The translations under genes were made by a program, and so were the position numbers. A DNA stretch of 20,398 nucleotides, taken from positions 1 to 20,398 of the forward strand of contig QALA01000014.1 of NCBI GenBank assembly GCA_003343565.1. Reading direction: 5' to 3'. This document shows positions 14,788 through 20,398 of this stretch, in pieces (position 1 is the first letter of the stretch; the number at the start of each line of letters is the position of its first letter). Below the pieces are notes generated by a model, which had not been told where the DNA came from, did not search any database, and was given only the letters and a program-made list of their open reading frames with translations. This stretch comes from Verrucomicrobiota bacterium. GTDB lineage: Bacteria > Verrucomicrobiota > Verrucomicrobiia > Opitutales > Intestinicryptomonadaceae.

Positions 14788-15648
14788 ATGCAAGAGGAAG
14801 AAACGCAGGATTTTCAGGACGCGCTCGCATCTGTGCGCGAAATGAACGTAAAGCTCAAAATATTCGAGGGGCCGCTCGACTTGCTGCTGTTTCTCATTCG
14901 CAAGAGCGAAATAGACATCTACGACATTCCGATTGCGGAAGTGACGTCGCAATACATGGCAGTGTTGAGGTCGATGAAGGAGATGTCGCTTGAGATAGCG
15001 GGGGAATTTTTTGTGATGGCGGCCACGCTGATGTACATAAAGAGCAGAATGCTGCTCCCGACGGACGAGAGGCCGCAGCAGCAGGAGGACGAGGAGAATC
15101 TCGACATAGACCCGCGCTGGCAGCTGGTCGAACAGCTTTTGGAATACAAGAAGGCAAAGCAGGCCTCGCAGCTTTTAGAGGACATGATAGCCTCGCGCCA
15201 GAGCTACGGGGAGCGCAGAATATCCGACGCCCACATGCTCAAGGCCGAACGCCCCGTCGCCAAGTCGGATCGAATGGAGCTTTGGAGCGCGTTCAACATA
15301 GTTCTTCGCCGCCTCGCCGAAAAGCTCGTGGAGGGGCGCATCACTTCGGAGAACGTCACGGTGGCGGATCGAATGGAGTACATACTTTCCGTGCCGGAGA
15401 GGACATTCACGTTCACTTCGCTGTTTCGTGGGCGGAAGGCGGGCATACAGAGCGTGGTGGCCACGTTTTTGGCGCTCCTTGAGCTTGCGAGGCTGCGCAG
15501 GATAAGGCTTGAGCAAAACGCGTCTTTCGACGAGATTCTCTGCGAGCGCATAGATTCGCCGGAAGGATCTCTTCCGGAGGGCGGCTCGGAGGCCGCGGCG
15601 GAGGCCGTTAAGGGGAGCGCGGAAGCGGCCGCCGCCGAAACCCAATGA
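14788..15648 (+). CDS. scpA: Segregation and condensation protein A (kleisin)
   Basis: ScpA is the kleisin that joins SMC and ScpB in bacterial condensin. The hallmark FEGPLDLLLFLIRKSEIDIYDIPIAEVT (26-53) is the N-terminal SMC-binding domain. LMYIKSRMLLP follows, and the C-terminal winged-helix segment lies around 220-255. The last 30 residues are an Ala/Glu/Gly-rich tail. The start is uncertain. ATG 14788 gives 286 residues with an acidic 18-residue leader; ATG 14842 gives MNVKLKIFEGPLD, closer to the usual family start. AAGGAG overlaps the lptD stop at 14755-14760, 27 bases before ATG 14788, with a small GC hairpin (14768-14780) between. No scpB or smc lies in the window. Confidence 0.92.
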   Translation: MQEEETQDFQDALASVREMNVKLKIFEGPLDLLLFLIRKSEIDIYDIPIAEVTSQYMAVLRSMKEMSLEIAGEFFVMAATLMYIKSRMLLPTDERPQQQEDEENLDIDPRWQLVEQLLEYKKAKQASQLLEDMIASRQSYGERRISDAHMLKAERPVAKSDRMELWSAFNIVLRRLAEKLVEGRITSENVTVADRMEYILSVPERTFTFTSLFRGRKAGIQSVVATFLALLELARLRRIRLEQNASFDEILCERIDSPEGSLPEGGSEAAAEAVKGSAEAAAAETQ

Positions 15649-15685
15649 CATAGATTTTGCGCGCGGATTTGACGCTGGTATTGAT

Positions 15686-15928
15686 ATGGACAAGAAACGG
15701 AAAGCTCATCTGATAGGCTTGGGACTGGACGGCGACGGCCAAAAGCGCATAACGCAGGCCGAAAAATTTTCCATACTCGGAGGCACGGAAGAGACCCACG
15801 ATTTTATGACCGAAACTGCCAGCAAAACTTTCGAGACGCTGAAGCGCAAGGGCAAGGAGTTGGAGGACACCTCCGCGGACGAGCTTTCGGACATAATACG
15901 CGCAAGCATGCCTCCGCGCAGAAGATAA
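15686..15928 (+). CDS. Small protein of unknown function between scpA and glmM
   Basis: I do not recognise a named family. The 80-residue product begins MDKKRKAHLIGLGLDGDGQKRIT and continues GGTEETHDFMTETASKTFETLKRKGKELED, ending in MPPRRR. It is highly charged, has no membrane segment or signal peptide, and the middle is probably one or two helices. Reasons to believe it is a gene: it fits neatly between scpA (37-base gap) and glmM (34-base gap) on the same strand, its amino-acid make-up is that of a soluble protein rather than the Arg-rich look of shadow frames, and it has G/C-rich third codon positions like its neighbours. The binding site is weak. A short GCGC-CAAAA-GCGC hairpin follows it. 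Function is unknown. Confidence 0.75.
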   Translation: MDKKRKAHLIGLGLDGDGQKRITQAEKFSILGGTEETHDFMTETASKTFETLKRKGKELEDTSADELSDIIRASMPPRRR

Positions 15929-15962
15929 CCCGCGCCAAAAGCGCGCAAACACACGCGATAAT

Positions 15963-17315
15963 ATGAAATATTTTGGAACGGACGGAATTAGGGGGAAATA
16001 CTCCGAGGCGTCGGTGAGCGAGCCGTTTTACGCGGCTCTCGGCGCGGCCGCGGCAAAGCTTTTGTCCGCGCGCGGGGGCGGAAAGATTGTCGTCGGAGGG
16101 GACACCCGCGCGTCGACGCCCTCCTTAAAGCGCGCATTCTGCGCAGGATTTGCCGGCGCCGGGGGCGAATTTGAGGACGTGGGCGTTCTTCCAACGCCCG
16201 CGCTGGCCTACGCGGTCCTCGACAGGCGCGCCGCAATGGGCGCCATGATTACGGCCTCGCACAATCCGTATACGGACAACGGAATAAAGTTTTTCGACTC
16301 CGCCGCGCGCAAGGTCGACGACGAGACGCAGGAGGCTCTCGAAACGCTCCTGGAAAGCGGACTTTCGGCTTCGTCATTTTCCGGATACGCCCCGGAGAAA
16401 TTTTCGCCCGCAAAGTTTTCCGCGGGGAGTTTCGCAATGGGCGAATACGTCTCAAAAATGGCGTCCATATTTCCCGCGAATTTTCTCAGGGGAATGAGGG
16501 TTGCGCTGGACGCGGCAAACGGGGCCACGAGCGGCGTTTCGGCGGAAGTTCTGCGCCTTTACGGGGCGGAAGTATTCGAGACCGCGTGCGCTCCGGACGG
16601 CTTCAATATCAACGACGGAGTGGGCAGCCAACACCCGAAAAACCTGCTGGAGTTGTGCGCGAAAGTCGGCGCGCACGCGGGATTCGCCCACGACGGCGAC
16701 GGCGACAGGGTGGTCGTGGCCGACGACAAGTTTTCGATATTGGAGGGCGAGGAAGTCTTGGGCCTGATTGCGCAGGACGCCGCCGCGAGGGGAACTCTGC
16801 GCGGGGGCGGAATAGTGACGACGCTCCAGAGCAACATGGGATTGGACGAATCGTTGGAAAAATGCGGCATAAAAGTCTGGCGGTGCGGGATAGGGGACAG
16901 GCTCGTCGCGCAAATGATGGGGGAGAGAAACTGCAATATCGGCGGGGAGAACTCTGGCCATTATATATTTTCGGACGTGTCCTCCTGCGGGGACGGCCTG
17001 GCTTCCGCGCTCTCGGTGCTATCGGTTGCGGTTTCCAAGGGGGCGAAGCTGTCCGAGCTGCGCGGGGCAATCGAGATGTACCCTTCGGAGAGCGTCGCTT
17101 TGGAGGTGGCGCGCAAAATTCCCGTCGAGCGGACGCAAAATTTGAGCGCGGCCGTCGCGGAATGCGAGCGCGCGTTGGGGTCTGCCGGGCGCCTGCTCGT
17201 GCGCTATTCGGGCACGGAGAAGAAAATTCGGCTTCTGGTCGAAAGCCGCGAAGCCGCTTTGGCGGCCGAATGCATGGACAAATTGAAGCGGGCCGCAGAA
17301 TTAGACTTGCAGTAG
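15963..17315 (+). CDS. glmM: Phosphoglucosamine mutase
   Basis: GlmM converts glucosamine-6-phosphate to glucosamine-1-phosphate on the way to UDP-GlcNAc, the precursor of peptidoglycan and LPS. The 450 residues match the family (about 445). MKYFGTDGIRG opens domain 1. The phosphoserine loop TASHNPYTDNGIKFF places the catalytic Ser99. DGDGDR (244-249) binds magnesium. GGENSGH (327-333) binds the sugar. VRYSGTEKKIR near the end is the phosphate-binding loop of domain 4. These residues are the GlmM version rather than phosphomannomutase. No ribosome binding site is seen before the ATG. It shares the strand with lptD and scpA, fitting an envelope-and-growth cluster. Confidence 0.96.
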   Translation: MKYFGTDGIRGKYSEASVSEPFYAALGAAAAKLLSARGGGKIVVGGDTRASTPSLKRAFCAGFAGAGGEFEDVGVLPTPALAYAVLDRRAAMGAMITASHNPYTDNGIKFFDSAARKVDDETQEALETLLESGLSASSFSGYAPEKFSPAKFSAGSFAMGEYVSKMASIFPANFLRGMRVALDAANGATSGVSAEVLRLYGAEVFETACAPDGFNINDGVGSQHPKNLLELCAKVGAHAGFAHDGDGDRVVVADDKFSILEGEEVLGLIAQDAAARGTLRGGGIVTTLQSNMGLDESLEKCGIKVWRCGIGDRLVAQMMGERNCNIGGENSGHYIFSDVSSCGDGLASALSVLSVAVSKGAKLSELRGAIEMYPSESVALEVARKIPVERTQNLSAAVAECERALGSAGRLLVRYSGTEKKIRLLVESREAALAAECMDKLKRAAELDLQ

Positions 17316-17327
17316 CGCGGCGTTTAG

Positions 17328-17333
17328 TATAAT
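17328..17333 (+). promoter_or_regulatory. TATAAT box before the TPR gene
   Basis: This perfect TATAAT lies 43 bases before the TPR start codon, between glmM and that gene. The best upstream hexamer, CTTGCA (17306-17311, spacer 16), matches the -35 consensus poorly. It would let the TPR gene be transcribed on its own. Confidence 0.4.
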
Positions 17334-17375
17334 ATTTTTTTCAACTTATTACTTTATTGGAAATACAGGCAATCT

Positions 17376-18815
17376 ATGGCAGACGAAAATATAGATTTGA
17401 ACGCGGAATCCGTCGAACAGAATATCAAGGATATAGATCCGCGCCTCCTGCGCCAGCTTGAGGCCGCGGAAAAGAGCATGGATAAGGAGCCGGGATACAC
17501 GGTCGACGTGTGCCGCTCTATCCTCTTGAAGTATCCGTCGTGCGTGGAGGTGCGCAGGGTTCTGCGCGAGGCGCAATTCAAAAAGGCGGGAAAGCCGAAT
17601 TTTGCGGCAAAGGCCAAGGCGAAGGTCCAGGGCTTGGTGTTCGCGGTCAAAGCGGCCCAGCTCATGAAGAAGGGCGATGCTCTCCGGGTTCTTTCGGAGG
17701 GCGAGGACGCGCTTTCGGACTGCCCGGAAAACGCCTCGGTGCTCGCGGCGATGGCGGAGGCGGCGCAGTCGCTTCAGTATTGGGGAACTGCGGCGGAATG
17801 CTATCGGGCCATATCGGTGTTCGAGCCGAATAACGACGCCAACTTAATTCTTCTGGGCAACGCCTATCTGAAGAACAAACAGCCGGAAGAGGCTCTCGCC
17901 GTCGGAGACTCCATACTGCGCCGTAACGGGGGCAACGGCGAGGCGCAATCGCTGGTCCGCAGCGCGTCGGTGATGAAGACCATGCTCGACAAGTGGAAGG
18001 AAAATTCCGAATCGTTCCGCGAAAACATCAAAGACAGCGGCGAAGCGGCCGACTTGGAAAAGCAGGCCGGCCTGATGAACGACGCCGAAACGCTTACCAG
18101 AATTGTCGAAAGGCTCGCCGTCCAGATAAAGCAGGACCCGGAGAACGTCAATTTGTACCGCGACATATGCGCGTCGCTGCGAATGCTCAAGCGTTATGAC
18201 GACGCTCTCGCGTATGTCAAGCAGGCGCGCCAGCAGCCGCTCGGCAAGGCCGACACCACTCTCGAAAAGCTGGAACAGGAATTCGAGATGGCCATTATGG
18301 AACAGCAAATCGAGAAGGTCGAGGCGGAGCTTGCGGCGAATCCTTCGGACGAGTCTGTTAAGGCCAAGCTGGACAAGCTCCGCAGCGAGGAGCACTCCAA
18401 GCGCATAGAGATGGCGCGCCTCATGGTGGAGCGTTATCCGAACGACTTTGCCAACCGCTATGTGTACGGCAAGCTCATGCTTGAGGACGGCCAGCTTGAC
18501 GAGGCCATTATGCAGTTCCAGCTTTCGCAGCGCAATCCCAACGTCCGCCAGCAGTCGCTTCTCGGACTGGGAAGGGCGTTTGTCTTGGGCAAGAAATACG
18601 ACCTCGCCGTCGATCAGCTTGAAACCGCGAAGCGCGAGTCGAAGCTCATGAACGATTCCAAAAAGGAAATCATCTACGAGCTTGCGCACGCCTACGAATT
18701 GATGGGGGCGTCGGACAAGGCCTTTAACGAATATAAGGAAATATATTCGTCGGACATTTCCTACCGCGACGTGTCCGCAAAGATAAACGCGTACTACGAG
18801 AGCAAGAACAAGTAG
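17376..18815 (+). CDS. Tetratricopeptide repeat protein
   Basis: This 479-residue soluble protein is without signal peptide or membrane segment, so probably cytoplasmic. TPR-like helical pairs are seen at about 118-185 (AAMAEAAQSLQYWGTAAECY, then LLGNAYLKNKQPEEAL), 256-288 (RDICASLRMLKRYDDALAY), 355-388 (YVYGKLMLEDGQLDEAIMQF), 391-422 (LLGLGRAFVLGKKYDLAVDQ) and 432-458 (ELAHAYELMGASDKAFNEY). A strongly charged stretch at 292-350 looks like a coiled coil. TPR arrays bind other proteins; no partner can be named. The ATG at 17376 is the first start, with a weak AGG ten bases upstream. It is followed 48 bases later by a strong terminator and preceded by a TATAAT, so it may be both the end of the glmM unit and independently expressed. 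Confidence 0.88.
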   Translation: MADENIDLNAESVEQNIKDIDPRLLRQLEAAEKSMDKEPGYTVDVCRSILLKYPSCVEVRRVLREAQFKKAGKPNFAAKAKAKVQGLVFAVKAAQLMKKGDALRVLSEGEDALSDCPENASVLAAMAEAAQSLQYWGTAAECYRAISVFEPNNDANLILLGNAYLKNKQPEEALAVGDSILRRNGGNGEAQSLVRSASVMKTMLDKWKENSESFRENIKDSGEAADLEKQAGLMNDAETLTRIVERLAVQIKQDPENVNLYRDICASLRMLKRYDDALAYVKQARQQPLGKADTTLEKLEQEFEMAIMEQQIEKVEAELAANPSDESVKAKLDKLRSEEHSKRIEMARLMVERYPNDFANRYVYGKLMLEDGQLDEAIMQFQLSQRNPNVRQQSLLGLGRAFVLGKKYDLAVDQLETAKRESKLMNDSKKEIIYELAHAYELMGASDKAFNEYKEIYSSDISYRDVSAKINAYYESKNK

Positions 18816-18862
18816 GGCGCAATTTTGTGCGGCCGTTGCGCTTTAAGCGCGGCGCGCAGAAG

Positions 18863-18890
18863 AAAGCCTCCCCTTCGCGGGGGGCTTTTT
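18863..18890 (+). terminator. Strong intrinsic terminator after the TPR gene
   Basis: AAAGCCTCCC (18863-18872) pairs with GGGGGGCTTT (18879-18888), with one T-G wobble, around the loop CTTCGC. The T-run continues through 18890 and beyond. It closes the lptD to TPR unit. Confidence 0.85.
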
Positions 18891-19286
18891 TATTTTATGT
18901 CGCCGCATAAGAATGCTCGCAGTACACAGAACTTTGCCCCTCCCGCATCGCGCGCTAACTTTGACGATTCCGCGCCGCTTTTTTGGGGACGCATTTTGAT
19001 TTTTTTTCGAAAAAGAAATAAAATTTTTTCGGGCGGAAATAGGGCGATGGCGGCGCCGCACTGGCGATGCAACTTTCCCGCAAATTGCAATCCCGCCGAC
19101 GGGGAATGCGGGAAAAACGGGAAGGGGGATTTCATCTTTTTGCGCAGCGCGCAATGCGTACCGGACTTCGCGTATTGTCTGCAAAAAAGCCGGCCAAACT
19201 CTTGGCTCAAAGTATGAAGGTTTACCCCCAAAAAAAGACGCCGGCGCATTTTTTTCGAAAATCCAACATGCATTGCGCACCGCGCG

Positions 19287-19310
19287 ATATTCGGTTCACT
19301 ACACCGATAT
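19287..19310. promoter_or_regulatory. Operator-like palindrome
   Basis: ATAT-t-CGGT (19287-19295) is mirrored by ACCGATAT (19303-19310) across a seven-base centre. Eight bases match on each side, with one extra T on the left. It lies 17 bases upstream of a TATAAT, where a regulator or the -35 region would be. No regulator gene is nearby. Confidence 0.4.
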
Positions 19311-19327
19311 TTCGTTTAAGATTTTTT

Positions 19328-19333
19328 TATAAT
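19328..19333 (+). promoter_or_regulatory. TATAAT box in A/T-rich stretch
   Basis: This is a perfect TATAAT within a T-rich stretch (19321-19345). No good -35 hexamer is seen at the normal distance; the palindrome at 19287-19310 covers that place. In such A/T-rich sequence a chance match is easy. Confidence 0.3.
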
Positions 19334-19500
19334 TTTTATTAAGATTTTCCAATAACTTTTATCGTCCCCGCAAATTGGTTTTTGTCTCAAAACGCGCCTA
19401 AAAAAAGCGGCGGACGCGAAAAAAAAGGAGGAGAGGGGAAAGCGAAAACGGCCGGCGTCCCGTACCGCGCCATTTGCGCCGCCTAAAAATTTTTGAATTT

Positions 19501-19587
19501 TTTATAAGCGCGCCCCCAAATTTATAAACGCGCTTCCAAATTTGCAATCCTGCCTTGCTCGCGCACTTGTAAATGCGCCTTTGCAAA
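19501..19587. repeat. 20-base tandem repeat with a third degenerate copy
   Basis: The units at 19501-19520 and 19521-19540 agree at 17 of 20 bases (TTTATAA, then GCGC core, then CCAAA). A looser copy lies at about 19566-19587 (TTGTAAATGCGCC...GCAAA) after a 25-base gap. The 20-base step is close to two helical turns, as in binding-site arrays or iterons. Confidence 0.6.
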
Positions 19588-19863
19588 TGCGACGACGCAA
19601 AATTCGGCGCAAAAGCGTTTCGCGCGGCTGAAGTTAAACGCCGCGAGAAAACAAACGCAGTCGCAACGCGCGAAATTCGCGCATAATCGCAAAAAAACGC
19701 GGCGATAAGGCGAACATGCCGCGCATTGCCGGTGTATCGTGAAGTTTGATTTTGGAAAATGAAGTAGGATCTGGGAGCTGCCTCCGCGCCCGATTGCTCC
19801 AACAGGCGGGCATTTTTGAGCCCATGGAATCGCGCAAAAAAAGATGACGCAACTGCTTTCAAC

Positions 19864-19896
19864 CCCCTTGCAAACCCATTGCAGGGGCTCTTTTTT
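19864..19896 (+). terminator. Intrinsic terminator with no gene before it
   Basis: CCCCT-t-GCA (19864-19872) pairs with TGCAGGGG (19880-19887) around a seven-base loop. CTC and six T (19891-19896) follow. The stem is eight pairs with one bulge. No plausible plus-strand protein gene ends within 1 kb upstream, since the TPR gene already has its own terminator. Confidence 0.65.
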
Positions 19897-20163
19897 CAGC
19901 CCGGAACGCAATCGCAAACTGGACGCCAGAACTCGGAGCAGGGCAAAAACTCTTTCCAAATCTTGCTTCATATGAGGGCTCCGGCGCAAAAAGTTTCCAA
20001 ACTCAAATCCGGCCGACAAGCCTGCCTAAAAGCTTTTAAATTCCCGTCATTTCCCACCATTTCTACTTTCCAATCTCATCTTTCAAACGTCACCGGCAAC
20101 CCGCGGCGGCGGGAAAGTATGCTTGCAAAATTTTGCCGAATGAAAAAAAATTCGCCCGGTAAA

Positions 20164-20398
20164 ATGAAAATCGGAATAGGACAAATCAACACCCGAATAG
20201 GGGACTTCGGCGCGAATGCGAAAAAGATTTTGGACGCCTCCAAAAAATTCGCCAGGGAAGGCGCTCTGTTCGGGGTGTTTCCCGAATGCGCAATTTCCGG
20301 ATACCCGCTGAAGGATCTGGTGTTTTACGGCCGCTTTGTGGACGAGGCCCAAGCCGCGATGAAAAAATTGGCGGGCGAAGTTCCGCTTCCAATCATAG
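20164..20398 (+). CDS. nadE: Glutamine-dependent NAD+ synthetase, N-terminal part (3' end outside window)
   Basis: The 78 residues in the window match the nitrilase-like glutaminase domain at the N-terminus of two-domain NadE, which supplies ammonia from glutamine to turn deamido-NAD into NAD+. MKIGIGQINTRIGDFGANAKKI is the usual opening. FPECAISGYPLKDL (39-52) carries the first catalytic residue of the nitrilase Glu-Lys-Cys triad, Glu41. The GYPxxDL tail points to NadE rather than other amidases. The Lys, Cys and synthetase domain would be beyond the window. The start is chosen by family fit; in-frame ATGs at 20140 and 20119 would add 8 or 15 residues (MLAKFCRMKKNSPGK). No good ribosome binding site favours any of the three. 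Confidence 0.85.
   Translation, partial: MKIGIGQINTRIGDFGANAKKILDASKKFAREGALFGVFPECAISGYPLKDLVFYGRFVDEAQAAMKKLAGEVPLPII

Larger units (their letters stand above)
18891..20163. other. Non-coding stretch of 1.27 kb before nadE
   Basis: No frame here looks like a real protein; those open longer than 100 codons are Arg/Phe/Ser-rich and match nothing I recognise. No tRNA, tmRNA, RNase P or SRP RNA signature was recognised by eye. It holds a GC hairpin (TTGCGC-AGC-GCGCAA, 19140-19154), an operator-like palindrome (19287-19310), a TATAAT (19328-19333), a 25-base all-purine run (19418-19442), 20-base tandem repeats (19501-19540) with a third copy nearby, a strong terminator (19864-19896) and a 42-base stretch without G (20047-20088). 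Together these suggest at least one non-coding transcript. Confidence 0.6.

Noticed and set aside
18825..19217. Plus-strand frame of 130 codons after the TPR gene
   Set aside because: It runs straight through the strong terminator hairpin at 18863-18890 and looks like translated non-coding sequence.
19418..19442. Perfect AGGAGG in a 25-base purine run, as a ribosome binding site
   Set aside because: No ATG, GTG or TTG follows within a usable distance, so it is probably chance in a purine tract.
19398..19862. Minus-strand frame of 154 codons in the long gap
   Set aside because: Composition (Arg, Phe, Ser, Ala) and lack of motifs resemble chance frames; its end is the A-rich and purine-run sequence. 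A real small gene cannot be fully excluded.
1..20398. CRISPR array, insertion sequence, prophage, toxin-antitoxin or other mobile system
   Set aside because: No regularly spaced repeats of the right size, no transposase or integrase motif, no paired small toxin-like genes; all recognised genes are housekeeping.

Overview
This is a chromosomal stretch of housekeeping genes from a Gram-negative (diderm) bacterium with G+C-rich coding sequence. An LptD-type outer-membrane protein and MurJ support an outer membrane and peptidoglycan. The mix of genes, the scarcity of clear Shine-Dalgarno sequences and the codon style suggest a member of the PVC group, perhaps a Verrucomicrobiota/Opitutales relative. 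That placement is inference from overall impression, not from a marker I could test. I see no transposase, integrase, phage gene, CRISPR array, tRNA or rRNA.

Layout. (1) Positions 2-2353, plus strand: the 3' end of pyrC, a CPBP-family intramembrane protease and thiL, overlapping one another as one tight operon. (2) Positions 2354-3067: a non-coding, hairpin-rich gap. (3) Positions 3068-4910, plus: clpP-clpX, the two halves of the ClpXP protease, without the trigger-factor gene that often precedes them. (4) Positions 4911-5508: a 600-base gap between convergent units, with several hairpins followed by T-runs. (5) Positions 5509-12316, minus: a long probable operon, in transcription order murJ, hemE, hemN, sixA-like, argS, pduO-type adenosyltransferase. 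(6) Positions 12450-18815, plus: lptD, scpA, a small unknown gene, glmM and a TPR protein, closed by a strong terminator. (7) Positions 18891-20163: 1.27 kb without a convincing gene but with an operator-like palindrome, a -10-like box, 20-base tandem repeats and a second strong terminator. (8) From 20164: the 5' end of a glutamine-dependent NAD+ synthetase gene, running off the window.

Several genes share a cell-envelope theme (lipid II flipping by MurJ, the first committed amino-sugar step by GlmM, LPS export by LptD). The others cover tetrapyrrole synthesis, thiamine and cobalamin cofactors, translation, proteolysis and chromosome condensation. The neighbour sets look like shared transcription more than shared pathways.

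Nothing here amounts to a clear new defence or mobile system. The points most worth a second look are the cysteine-free mature LptD, the orphan promoter/palindrome/repeat/terminator region at 19.3-19.9 kb, the structured convergent gap at 5.0-5.5 kb, the unknown 80-residue protein before glmM, and the uncertain translation start of scpA.
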